A stretch of DNA of 64,000 nucleotides from Pseudeuparius sepicola. Taxonomy: Eukaryota > Arthropoda > Insecta > Coleoptera > Anthribidae. Of this stretch, positions 43,041 through 54,003 are shown one piece after another. Within the stretch, counting starts at the first letter, position 1. Every line of letters starts with the position of its first letter. The stretch covers positions 18,890,501 to 18,954,500 of the forward strand of contig OY987301.1 in assembly GCA_963920635.1 (NCBI GenBank), given 5' to 3'. The position numbers and the translations under genes were made by a program. The notes under the pieces are model-generated. The model was given only the letters and a program-made list of their open reading frames with translations. It did not search any database and was not told the origin of the DNA.

Positions 43041-45341
43041 TTCAGTCTTAATAATTTTCCTATCTCTCTCTCTCGTACGATTACTTAGGCAATGAAAGAA
43101 AGAGGAAGAATAACAGCTCTCGCGGCCGTGTTACCGACTGCCACATCACAAAAATATTAAAAATGAAAAGGTAGTTAATTTTGACTTACATATATGTAAT
43201 TTGAAATATTGGTATTTATTTGCAGATAATTTCCCAAATGTAAAACTAGTGTCAAGTGCTAAAATATATTTATTTGTGGCGATTTCAAATCAATGAAAAT
43301 AAAATAAATAATGCACGCCAATGGAAACCGGCCCATATTTTATGAAACTATCATAATCAATTAAGAAATTTTCAATAAAAACGATGTTAAAAAATAATTA
43401 TATTGGTCCTGTTATTTACAAACAAAACAATGCACTTTATCATACTAAAAGGTAGAAGGAATTTGAAGAAGATATAGGTATTGAGAAAAAATAAAGTTTT
43501 AGAGCATCTTTCAAAGGAGCTTGTTAAATATTTACCAGTGAAACGAAGTCCCGGGTTCTTGCTTTTCACTTTTGCTTTTGCAACCAAACGCTGAAGAATT
43601 CACCATCGTAAGAGTATATTTTCCCCTTAACCACTGTGAAATTTAATTCACCATATATAAAATGGCCCCGTTCAAAACGACATAACAAAATCTATACTGG
43701 GCAGGGTATAGGCAAGCGCGGTGTCCTCTCTCTTATAGTCTAAGTACGATTACTAAACTTTATTATTTATACGCTTAAAATAAATCTTAAATAACCTTGT
43801 TAATTAGTTCCTTAACAGCGTTATTAACTTGCTGTATATAATCCTTCGAAGTAATTACTTCATGGCGTGGCAGCTAAATTAGTTAAAAATTAGTTTCGCT
43901 AGTTTCCAAAACTAAGCTGTTAACTCGGCTGAAAGTCACAAGTTATTTTACCATCATTTTAAATTAACCAGTTTAGCCATCAAGTTTAATACTTATATGG
44001 AAGATATGATAAGATACGTTGGATTAAGAAAATGTTTACTTGATCACTTGATCTCTCATTACGTATAGTTAAGTAAAAAAGGGATTGTGTTGATAACTTC
44101 TCCGCTTTTTTACATATATTTGGATGAAATTTAGCACAAATTTCATTATGCAAACATATTTTTCGTGTAATTTTAGTCAAAAATTTCGAAAAGCACACAG
44201 ATTTATATATAGGGCGATATTGTACCTTTTGACCACCCCACTCTTTTTCTTGTTTATGCCATGGTTTAACCGGGCTGTTTTTCATTTAATTTGTTCGATT
44301 TTTGTTTTGTTAGGTTGATAGACAGAAAAAAATGCATATGTGTTTTTTCAACATAAAATAGCAAAAATAAAGAAAAAAAGACCAAGAAAAAATTACCACC
44401 AGTTGATCTACATAAGCTCATAATAACTTTTTCATTCATTTCAACAATTTGACTTTGAAAATTTGGAAATTTTCGTCAGCGGTGCAATTTTTGACAACTG
44501 AGTTTAAATCTTAAGTGAAATGAAATAAAGTATATTTTTGAAGTAAAATTTTGGCAACATAGGTTTTCCACTCTCCTCCCTTCCTAGAAACGTCCCTGCC
44601 GCAAACCAGCATTATTTATGTTGCCACTACTAAATCTGTCATGACAAACACCCCTCCCCCCAGTTTTAAATGTCACCCTACGCCACTGTAATCTATAGTC
44701 AAACGTACAGTAGTTAAACAAAAAAATGCGCTGCTAAATTTCAACTATACCTATATCTTAAAAACAAATTTATTTTTAAACATCTGTTTCCAAAGTTCAG
44801 TTTTAATATCCTAAATTTTGAAGTAGCTTCGTGTCGCTATAAATAAAGATCATCTAGATAAATGAAATAGAGGCGTCCAGATGAAAAATGATACGAGGAA
44901 ACTTTTTTTTGTAAGGGTTCTTATTCATTGTTTCATTTTGCGTATGTATGAATTAACTAACTATAAAGACTTAGTGTGTGTAGTTACCTATAAAACGATG
45001 GAATTAAAAACACATTTTATCTATCTATTAGCCAGGTTAATGACTCCAATGCTAAAATAAAAAGAGGTTGAAAGCCTTCTCCAAATTTAAACATATTGTC
45101 TAATAAAAATGTTCAATAATTTGTTTTGTTATATCTTTAAAGAAGTTTGCTTTTTTGTAATTTAATAATAAAAAAACAAGAAACATAGGTCATAATTATT
45201 ATTATTTTTATATACATTTTTGACACGCAATCTAAGGCGCTACATTATACATTTGAAGGACGAACAATTCAACATTTTCGCGACGTTACTCTTATTGCCT
45301 GTTGGATGAAACCTCCCAACACTTGACGACGAAACTTATTA
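43041..45341. other. 2.3-kb stretch without recognised genes
   Basis: Two short CTCTCTCT tracts, each followed by GTACGATTACT (43067 and ~43731), are the only repeat seen. Open frames at 43986-44318 overlap on both strands and have no domain. Confidence 0.35.
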
Positions 45342-45648
45342 TACAGGGTGTGCGAAATGATGTGCAAATATTTGGGGGAAGTGTTTTGTCTCTCATGTAA
45401 TTTTTTTGATTTAAACGATATTTTCTCCAGGACGTGGTAAAGCTTCCTGGTTTTATGTTGCTTGAATTATAATTATTATGGTTGATTTAATTCAAGATAC
45501 CATTAGGGATTTTTTCGTTAAAAATCTGACCCCTAAGCGTCATTTTTTGGCGTTACCTACTTCAAATCTCTGTCTAGTGTTTTCTAACAACTTCTGTCTT
45601 TTCTGCTACACTTAATCTTTCATTATCCATTTTTTTACGTCTAATGTC
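45342..45648. other. Stretch starting with an unpaired TACAGGGTGTGCG end
   Basis: No convincing partner; the facing CTCACTCACCCTGTA at ~46071-46085 has a different inner sequence. On the minus strand the last part (ERLSVAEKTEVV in one frame) may be decayed LINE sequence following the RT fragment. Confidence 0.35.
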
Positions 45649-45975
45649 AAATCTTATCACTAAATCTTTGTACACTTTTTCGTATTTCTTTTTTCATCAA
45701 AACAGTATCGTCAGCAAACGAAATTATGTCACCCGAACAATTTATAGATACTAATTCATTTATGTACCGCAAGTTATTAATTTTTTGCACTACATACATT
45801 ATTCCGTCTATTTCGACTGTCTGATATACCTAGCAATTAATTCACGCGGTAATCCTCTTATGCCAATCTGTTCCAATATTGCTAGGAGCCTCACATGATT
45901 AACGGAATTAAATGGCTTTACTAAGTCAAGGAAGATTACTGCATAAGGCTTGGGTATATCCATATATCTAGAATA
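45649..45975 (-). pseudogene. Non-LTR retrotransposon reverse transcriptase fragment
   Basis: Minus-strand reading: MDIPKPYAVIFLDLVKPFN, SVNHVRLLAILEQIGIRG, a frame change near RQTVE, then SGDIISFADDTVLMKK. The first block is the RT motif normally seen as VFLDLxKAFDTVNH-LL--LE--GIRG; FADD is the catalytic box. The segment expected between them, with the GVPQGSxLGP motif, is missing or unreadable. It fits jockey/CR1-like or related LINEs. Dead fragment. Confidence 0.8.
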
Positions 45976-46303
45976 ACTTGGCAAGAAAAGTCCAAATCGA
46001 ACAATTTTATATGAAAGACCACCCTTAAAACCACTTGCCGAACACCCCTTTAAAATATTTACTATATATTCTCACTCACCCTGTATACAAATATAATATT
46101 TATAACGATATTAAGATGGAAAATATGTCATCCACGTGGAAACTGCCTAACAATAGAAAATTATTAATAGTATTCAATGAAAGCTGCCCTAGTACATGAG
46201 GGTGCTCCAAACATATTATGGAATACAGTCCATTATTTAAAAAAAAGGTAATTCATGCTGTACTGCATTGCTGTGAACCAGTAGTGCCGCATAATATTAG
46301 GTA
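45976..46303. other. Spacer with an unpaired CACCCTGTA end
   Basis: CTCACTCACCCTGTATAC at ~46071-46088. No gene. Confidence 0.4.
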
Positions 46304-46493
46304 CCGTAAAACGGGGTTACTTTGCACCACTTTTTTTTTCCTAATTTTTGAAATGCAAAAGTTAAAATATCTTAAATCCAGTATCGGTATTTTTTTTGTG
46401 GAAGACAATTGTATAGGTTATAAAACAAGTGTAGCTACGTTTAGAATTAGGTTTAACGCATCACTAAAAGGTGGCACTCATTTTAATTATGCT

Positions 46494-46560
46494 GCAAAGT
46501 ATACCCTACAAGAGGGATACTTTGCAATCTATACCCTACAAGAGGGATACTTTGCACCTT
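46494..46560. repeat. 30-bp tandem duplication inside the 46304 element
   Basis: TATACCCTACAAGAGGGATA followed by CTTTGCA, twice, 30 bases apart. Confidence 0.85.
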
Positions 46561-46728
46561 TTGAATTTGAATTATTTTTATCCTGTTAACTGACACTAAT
46601 GCAAAGAAACCCGACGTAAATATTTACTTTGCACCACAATAGATAAGTAGGATTTTTTCCGCATATTTAAATACTTCATTTAGCCAATAATAGGCATTTA
46701 AAGCTGCTATTTTTTATTGGGGTTACAG

Positions 46729-47040
46729 CCCCCTTAATATGGGTATCAAATTGGAGGGCTTGAAGACTAGAAAACTATGAAGTTAGTGACATCACAGTAA
46801 ATTCAATATGGCCGCCGCCCCAAGATGGCGTATTACATTTTCTTTTTAATCCCCTTAATATGGGTCTCAAATGAAAGGGCTTGAAGAGAAGAAAAGGATA
46901 AAGTTAGTGACATCACACTAAATTCAATATGGCCGCCGCTCCAAGATGGCGGGTTACATTTTCTTTTCAACCTCCTTAATATTGGTATTAAATGAAAGGG
47001 CTTGAAGAGTAGACACCACTAAAAGTGGTGGGTAGACTCT
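46729..47040. repeat. ~120-bp tandem repeat, about 2.5 units
   Basis: CCTTAATATGGGTATCAAAT starts near 46731, 46852 and (as CCTTAATATTGGTATTAAAT) 46972. Each full unit has GTTAGTGACATCACA, AATTCAATATGGCCGCCGC and CAAGATGGCG. It resembles in style, but not in detail, the ATGGCGGA units at 38014. Confidence 0.8.
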
Positions 47041-47467
47041 ACTGAAAGTGCGGTGCAAAGTATCCCCAATTTTCTAGAAAACCGTTATTATAATAAAAAA
47101 ATATTTTTTGTTCGATTCCAAATTCGAATAACTTTGTTTTTTTATTATATGTCTAAACAATAGTGGGTACATGCAATTAAATGTATTCTTACCGCTTCTT
47201 ATCAGCTAGAAATTCCTTGGCAATAAAATTTTGTGAAACTATAACTCAACGAAATTTTGAGGTTAAGATACCGGTAACAGCTGATCAACAACTAATCCCG
47301 GGAGGGGGAGTCTAACCTGTTGCTATTACTTATTGCGGCTCCATCTATTAGTAGAAAATGTTATAAAGTGAAAAAATCCAAATTAGAGGAAATAAGTGTC
47401 TATAAATAAGATTTACAACATTGGTGCAAAGTTATCCTGACAGGTGCAAAGTAACTCCGTTTTACGG

Positions 47468-48779
47468 TATATGTATTTGTTTTTTAATCATGTCCCTATT
47501 TCGATGTAGCTGCCTCTGAGCGCTGACTAAAAATCCCTACCCAATGCTCCGGGTTTCTAGCACGGGCTCGTTTAATTTCTTCAGCTTCAAACAAATCGAC
47601 TGAAAAGAACAAAACCCCCAAATCAGGACTGTCGAAAATGCCAGTTCGCTTCGATCGGCACGCAGCTCGCCAGAGTGGCCCGCAAAATGCATCCGACAGG
47701 GACGACGGTGGCGTAACGAGCCGCGCAATTCTTTAAAGTGGCTTTTTTCCTGTATCCTCCCGGAATTTTGTTTACAGAAACTGCCGGGCCGATATCGTCC
47801 TTCCGCGTCCGAGCCGTCATCCGATTTCCAGACGGGTTCGTTCCTGCGCTGATGGAAATCTACTTATGCAGTAAAACGACGTAAAGTCGATTCGTCAAAT
47901 CAAAGAAATATCCGTCAGTAGTGATGTCCTAGAATTTAGTAACAGTTTATTGATGTAAAACCATAGACTTATGAACAAGGGAGACTCAACCATTCATTGT
48001 TGAATAGGCTTTTGTTGTGAATCAAACATTGCTATAAGTGCGAGAGAGAGAAAAGAGAGCGAGAACTTCATAATTCCGACTCCGCGCATCGGGGCCCAGG
48101 TTGACACCTAACCTAATATTTTGTGGTTGACACAATTCCGACCAGATATTTAATACGCGAGTGGCGAAAGATTTTTAAAAAATAATAAAATTAGTTGGGA
48201 ACACACATTACATTTTTATTATTTTTGTTATACTGGTTGGAGTATATCTAGGCATAAACCTATAATATATGCAAAATAATAGGAATTATCATTAAAAAAA
48301 AATTAGATAATATTTTGACTTTAATATTAAAACATATTAATTTTTTTCAGTAAAAATAGGAAATAAAAAACACTTACTGTTACTTTTACAATCGTTTATT
48401 TAGAAAAACTATTGCGGATATAAAATACAGCGAATGTAACATAATATAACATATTATACAGATCATTGGTTCCACAAAGGCACAGAAAAACACCAAGCGC
48501 TTGCTGTTTTTCTGTGACGAAGGTAAGCAATATATTACGAAGTATTTTTTAACTGGCATCATGATAACAATGTTTTATAATGTTATTGTACAAAATATTG
48601 GAAATTAGTTAGGAATAATTTTACGATATGGAAATAAAACAAATTCCTGTATCAATCTAATATCTAATAATATCTAAAAATTTGTTTTGCCATTTTGTTC
48701 TCAGGAAATATCTGTTGTGAAAATATATCATGTAATTAATTATAATTATTCAACATAAAATTTAATATGTTTCTGATTA
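47468..48779. other. Stretch with a GC-rich patch and no recognised gene
   Basis: 47480-47870 is GC-richer with frames on the minus strand (47537-47728, 47623-47820) that lack domains. 48030-48070 has a purine-rich GAGAGAGA tract. The rest is AT-rich. Confidence 0.3.
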
Positions 48780-49275
48780 TACAGTGACCGGCAGAAAGTT
48801 GGACACAAATGGAAAACTTTTTTATTATTAATTTCTCAGAAAATTTTATTCTTGATAAAAGTTGGAGCATCATTTCAAACTCAAAACGCATATATCAAAA
48901 TTTAAATATCTCTTTCTGGATACGAGGTAGATTCAAAAATGTCAAAATAACTCAAGACTAAAGTACCCTTATTTTTTAAAATAAGGTAAAAAGTTACTTA
49001 CAAAAGTTGTTTGGAATCAAAGGTGTATATCAGATTTAAAATCACAGCCACCTATTAAAAAAAAAAAAGAAATTTAACTTTTTTTGTATTTTTTTTCGAC
49101 CACCCTGTGTATTACAAAAAAACAAAATACCGCAAGCGCAACTTATCATCGGATAACACATGAATTTGCTACTAAACTTTGATTCTGTTCGATTATCAGC
49201 TAGAAATTTAAATTAATCGAAATCAGAGTTTAAAAATATTAAATTTTTGTGTCCAACTTTCTGCCGGTCCCTGTA
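48780..49275. mobile_element. MITE, CAGTGACCGGCAGAAAGTT family, copy 3 (496 bp)
   Basis: Left TACAGTGACCGGCAGAAAGT, right ACTTTCTGCCGGTCCCTGTA; the longest copy in the window, including TCTTTCTGGATACGAGGTAG absent from 35908-36338. Confidence 0.9.
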
Positions 49276-49439
49276 TATCTTTTTTTGTGATTTTTAATTA
49301 TTATATTCATATTTGTCAGATTTACTTATTGGCCTACAGTGCCCTAGAACTGCTATGGTTTTTGCAAAAGGCAATGTAGACGAAATAATAGTAATAATTG
49401 CTCCCCTCCTCTGCACTAGCATTAATGTGCTTTTGGGGT

Positions 49440-49480
49440 ACAGGTACTGTGAGGGTGAGAATTATTATTATTATTAAATT
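49440..49480. repeat. Short (ATT)n-tailed repeat, pair with 28690-28742
   Basis: GGTACTGTGAGGGTGAGAAT followed by (TTA)n. It lies directly at the point where the P-element-like remnant breaks off. Confidence 0.55.
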
Positions 49481-49486
49481 GATAAT

Positions 49487-50337
49487 AAAGCCATTTAAAG
49501 CCACGATCATAAACACTAATGCATCCCTGGCCTCAGGAAGAGTATTTTCATCGGTGTTGGTAGGTACCAATATATACGTATCCGATAAATTTCTGTCCTG
49601 TGCACTCAACCTGCCGCCTTACTGACATCTCATCCGGCAAAATTACATAGCAAAGACTTGAATGACTCTTTTTGTTTTAAAGTTAAAGCTGTAAGAGCTT
49701 CGTTGGTGAATCCTGGACTGTCATCGATTGATCTGTACCATTTAGACAAGGTTTCTATATGCGGTAAGGAACGGTTTCTCACAAAATTATATGCCTTAGC
49801 TGAATAAAATGCCAATGTCAGTGCAAATGACCTTAAACTTGAATCTTGAATTATTATACTTTGCGTGGAAGGTCCTTTTAATAATCTTTCAAAGACGTCT
49901 ACGGCATAGGTGCCGAAACTGATACCTGTAATGAAATGAAAATATTTATATTTTCGGCAAATAGGAGAAAAAAACACAAAAGCTTCCAATTTCGGCTACC
50001 CTGTACAGAATTGGTTGAGGATACCGACATTTGAATTATTAAGTTACATGACAACACGCTAGGGCAAAAACACTTTTACCTATATTGTGGATTCTGATGA
50101 CTCCGATATGAGACATTTTTTCTTTAAGTAACGCAGAAGAGATTGCAGGGATGTAATTCGGAGCTTCAATCTTCTAACAGTCATTTGTAGGGTGTGACTT
50201 CGTTTTCTTTGCTTTCCAACAGTTTCTTGTACTACTGCTAAATTTCTCCTTCTTCTCGCCGGAGTGGAAAAATCGCTACTTGTCAGTCTTCTATGTGCAA
50301 TAAAAAGTTTAAATTTAAACTTAATATAGTCAAATAT
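49487..50337 (-). pseudogene. P-element/THAP9-like transposase remnant with one intron
   Basis: Minus-strand order: STPARRRRNLAVVQETVGKQ into a Lys/Arg-rich leucine coiled coil ending RYLKKKCLISESSE (about 50274-50083), the region that follows the THAP domain in this family. An in-frame TAG lies at 50080-50082, then an intron 50079-49926 (GTAAAAG ... CATTACAG, 154 bp). The next exon reads YAVDVFERLLKG, RSFALTLAFYSAKAYNFVR, LPHIETLSKWYRS and DSPGFTNEALTALTLKQK, stopping at 49641. After a deletion, LPEARDALVFMIVALNGF is readable at ~49541-49487, a block that in full-length P-type transposases lies further on, in the RNase-H-like domain. The THAP zinc finger and most of the catalytic domain are missing. 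The fold-back 50341-51042 abuts the 5' side, and an (ATT)n repeat the 3' side. Not functional. Confidence 0.82.
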
Positions 50338-50340
50338 ATG

Positions 50341-51042
50341 TACAGGGTGAGTCACATCTAAAGGCAGAGCCGAAAACACAAGGTAGAATTTGCTAAAATA
50401 AGCACATATTTTTAATAAGCATTAGCTCAAAAACGCTTGGTTCTCCATATACAGCGTGTTAAAATTTTTCCAAAAATAACATATTTTTTTAATTTCTTTC
50501 GAGCCCATTTAGAAATTCCAACCAAATTTGGTACACATTATTCATTGGACGGTTGCCATTTTGTGCAATAATTTGACCCCGTTCAGATGATCAGCGGCGT
50601 AGATACAAATAGTTACTGTAAATAATTGTATAAAAAAGTAGTACGGTCCTGTGCCAAAACAAAAAATTTTTTTGGATAGCCCATTCAATTTGGAACAAAA
50701 AGCGCCTCTTGGTATTTTTTTATTTCTGGTACAGCTTCTTCTTCGGATTTTTTAAACTAGTGCCAAGGTGATTATGCTGGCATTTAAAATAAAATTATTT
50801 GTATCTACGCCGCTGCTCATCTGAATAGGGCCAAATTATTGCACAAAATGACAAACCATAATATGTATCAAATTTTGTTGGAATTCCTAAACAGGCCCGA
50901 AAAAAATTAAAAAAATATTTGGAAAAGTTTCAACACGCTGTATATGGAGAACCAAGCGTTTTTGAGCTAATGTTTATTAAGCATATGTGATTATTTTACC
51001 TTGTGTTTTCGGCTCTGACTTTAGATGTGACTCACCCTGTAT
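50341..51042. mobile_element. Fold-back element with TACAGGGTGAGTCACATCT ends
   Basis: Left TACAGGGTGAGTCACATCTA, right AGATGTGACTCACCCTGTA. Arms of ~300 bp pair through GAGCCGAAAACACAAGGTA, GCTCAAAAACGCTTGGTTCT and GTAGATACAAATA. It sits at the truncated 5' side of the P-like remnant, so it may have replaced or split the THAP-coding end. Confidence 0.9.
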
Positions 51043-52432
51043 ATCTTTACGCCTTTATCGTTGTCCTCGGGTAAAACAAAATGACGTCAACTGAATACAA
51101 TTAAATTATATGTTTACATTATAAGCACGGTAGGTTATCTTCAGATCAAACTAACAACAATTAAATATCCTAATTAGTTAAATCGCACTAATAGTGGATG
51201 ATAAACAAATATTTATTGTACAGGGTGTCCCAACCCAACGACGAGCCATAATCTCGGTAATTTTTAAGATAAATTCTCGATTCAAAAACTTTTCGAAGCG
51301 GGTAAGCTGATGAGATTTCAAGATACATTTGAACAGCCGAGGTTTAAACTGCTTTAACCGTGTTGGTTACGGGATAATTGCATAAATCATAATCTATATA
51401 AACATACGTGTTTCAAGCCCTGTTTGCTCTCCCTGATGGATTATTTCGACAGTTGCGAGTGTTATACAATATCATGTACATCCTTTTCGACTTCGACCGG
51501 TTTTACATGATGGAAATTTAATCGGGCTTTTATGTTTTATGTCTATATGTAAACAACGATGTTTTTTCTGGTCGGATCTGTTTCTCTAACAGGGTCGGGG
51601 ATGCGAACGCATTTGGGGATTTCAGCACAATACACACAAATGCTCGATATTGGAGTTGATAAATATGGAGCTCATTAATGTAAAATGAACGGGGCAGTGG
51701 GCAGATAATATATTAAGACTGAGTATGTGGATTAATGACTTCAAATTTATAAAACTGTAATATGTAGCATTACTCCGAAACGAAAAGTTAAGAATGAAAT
51801 GATTAACTGCCCTTCCAATCAGAAGAGATTGCTCTCCTTTAGAGCCTATTGTTTACGTTTTTCTGTGCGAAAAATTACTACAAAAATTCGACATACAACA
51901 AATGCAGTCACCTCTATTTTCCCAAATTTACCACGTTATTTATATTAAAAATGTACCCACGCCTGCTATAGCAGTTATGTGTATATTTTGTTCGTGATTT
52001 TGTTGTTGTCTGGATTGTGATAAAACATACATAAAGTAAGAATAGGAGGTAGCCAAAATGTCAAGAAAATCGGGGGTGGGTTACACTACTGACAATTTTT
52101 ACCGATTAGGTACTCGTATTTTTAGAAAATAATGCTGCAGGTTGTTCGACGAACGATAATCGGCAACAACGCCCGCAGCAGCAGATCTAGGGACTTTATT
52201 CAAATTCTAGGGATATTTGAAATTGAAACTAGAATCTAGGGGCATCTAGGGACTTTTTCTCATTCAGTATGAGGACTTTTAATTTTAATTGTGCCCACTG
52301 TTCAGTTGACATCGCTGGCCGCCGGTCTAAACGACGAATGGTTTCTACATTGCAGATATTTGGGAAATGCGTATTTCTTTTCATGTCGAGTCCGTTCAAC
52401 GTTTCCCCGGTAACCTAAGACAAGTGTATTTT
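51043..52432. other. 1.4-kb stretch with one unpaired TACAGGGTGTCC end
   Basis: TACAGGGTGTCCCAACCCAA at 51219 has no partner nearby. CATCTAGGGACTTT-like phrases repeat at 52188-52250 (ATCTAGGGACTTTATT, CTAGGGGCATCTAGGGAC). No gene seen. Confidence 0.35.
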
Positions 52433-53130
52433 TAACCGACTTCAAAAAAGGAGGAGGTTATCAATTCGGTTGTATTCTTTTTTTTTTGTATTTTTTTATG
52501 TTTGTTACCTCAGAACTCCGTCATTTATAAACCGATTTGGAGAATTCTTTTTTATTTGAAAGGGTATACCTACAGAATATTCCCATTTAAATCTGAAGAA
52601 AGAATTCCACCCCTAAGGGTGGACAAATAGGGGATGAAATTTCATATTGAACCGATTTCGATGATTCTTTTTTTATTAGAAAGTGAGTACCTTAGAGGTG
52701 GCCCCATTTAAATTTGAACAAAAAATTCCACCCCTAAGGGTGGAAAAATAGGGGATGGAATTTCATATTGGACTGATTTCGACGATTCTCTTTTTATTAG
52801 AAAGGGATTACTTTAGGAGTGGCCCCGTTTAAATTTGAAGAAAAAATTCTAAGAGTGGAAAAGAGTGGATGAAATTTCATATTGGGCCGATTTCGATGAT
52901 TCTTTCGTTATTGGGGGTAGCTTAGGTTTAACCCCTAAGGTTAGATAAATAGGGGATGAAACTTCATATTGGACCAATTTGGATTACTCTTATTTTATTA
53001 GAAAGGGGTTACATTAGGGGTGGTTACATTTAAATTTGAAGAGAAAAATTTCAATCCTAAGGTTGGATGGAATTTAATATTGGACCGATTTCGATAATTC
53101 TTAATAATTCACTAAAAAATACGAAATAAA
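52433..53130. repeat. ACCGACTTCAAAAAAGGAGG-headed tandem repeat block
   Basis: Begins ACCGACTTCAAAAAAGGAGG, AGGTTATCAATTCGG, TTGTATTCTTT, a phrase I recall from many insect repeat ends. It continues with four to five degenerate ~115-bp units, each with CCGATTTCGATGATTCTTT, ATTAGAAAG, CCCCTAAGGGTGG and GGGGATGRAATTTCATATTG. Units are spaced about 120, 115, 86 and 113 bases. Confidence 0.8.
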
Positions 53131-53135
53131 AAAGT

Positions 53136-53632
53136 TTTAACAAAAAAATTAAAACCGACTTTTTTCAACTAAAATTTTGGAAATAGTTTTCTCTTTCTAT
53201 ATATTGAGTTATCTTTGTAGTCGGTGACAGTAAGTTATAACGTATGTAGGATATTTTAAATAGATTTAAATTCCTTACCTTGACTGTCACCAAATCCAGA
53301 GAAAGAGAAAAATCGTTGACTGACGTATTAATATAAGACTTCTCACGGCTATAGTTTCATGTCCTGGAAAGTAGATGGCGCCTATGGTCAACAATGTATT
53401 TTGCATTGTATTTTGTGTCCGGGAAGCGCATAGTGAGCCAGAGAACTCTCAAACATGACAACCGTGAGCAGTCTTTAATTATACGTCAGTCAACGGAAAA
53501 ATATTTCTAAAATTTTAGTCGAAATGTGTACGGGCAAATTTGTGAAGTCGGTGTTATTTTTGATATTTTTTAATTTTAATGGAGTGTACATACCCGCAAA
53601 TTTTTGAAGTCGGTTTTAATTTTTTTGTTAAA
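53136..53632. mobile_element. Inverted-repeat element ending TTTAACAAAAAAATTAAAAC
   Basis: TTTAACAAAAAAATTAAAAC followed by CGACTT at 53136 mirrors AAGTCGGTTTTAATTTTTTT followed by GTTAAA at 53606-53632. The right half contains a ~65-bp near-duplication (GCAAATTTGTGAAGTCGG and GCAAATTTTTGAAGTCGG). It encloses the MITE 53313-53495. Confidence 0.55.
53313..53495. mobile_element. MITE with CGTTGACTGACGTATTAAT ends (183 bp)
   Basis: Left CGTTGACTGACGTATTAATA, right TAATTATACGTCAGTCAACG; inner pairing CTTCTCACGG / CCGTGAGCAG. A half copy lies at 13104-13152. Confidence 0.75.
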
Positions 53633-54003
53633 TTTTTTTTATTTAACTAATTTGTGTTTTGCGAATAAAAGTGTTGTCCGGAATGAGAAAAAAGTGCATT
53701 ATTTTGAAGACTGCGGCCATTTCTCCCATTATTACTAATAAGCGTTCTGTAAATGTTGTTTTTTATATTTTTTTCCAAATTGCTTTAAATTTTTGCGGCC
53801 TATGTACTTAAATTATCGGTGAAGTGTTAAATTATTTGTGCGGGCGCATGAAGACAGCAATAACCAGTTCGTGGGGTAGCAATGAGATAAAAAAAAATAG
53901 CGTTTTTTTTATTGGAGGGGAAATGATTTCGGGAGAGGGGAGACGGCTTCGGCCAGCGCTTGTTGTTGCACAGGGGCTAAGGTTAATTTCTAAACATCGA
54001 GTA
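53633..54003. other. AT-rich spacer, nothing recognised
   Basis: Overlapping frames on both strands at 53824-54072 have no domain. Confidence 0.3.

Larger units (their letters stand above)
46304..47467. mobile_element. 1.16-kb TIR element with TA duplication (CCGTAAAACGG ends)
   Basis: Left CCGTAAAACGGGGTTACTTT, then GCACC; right GGTGCAAAGTAACTCCGTT, then TTACGG. TA flanks both sides (46302-46303 and 47468-47469). The phrase TACTTTGCA/TGCAAAGTA recurs at least six times inside. No transposase was found: the frame 46218-46589 begins outside the element and runs through repeats. Tc1/mariner-type target preference; non-autonomous. Confidence 0.8.

Noticed and set aside
45342..46085. One element spanning TACAGGGTGTGCG and CTCACTCACCCTGTA around the LINE fragment
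   Set aside because: The two ends share only the generic terminal 9 bases and their inner sequences do not pair.
49334..49609. 91-codon minus-strand frame as one gene
   Set aside because: Only its middle (LPEARDALVFMIVALNGF) resembles a transposase; the rest is (ATT)n-coded isoleucine and repeat sequence.
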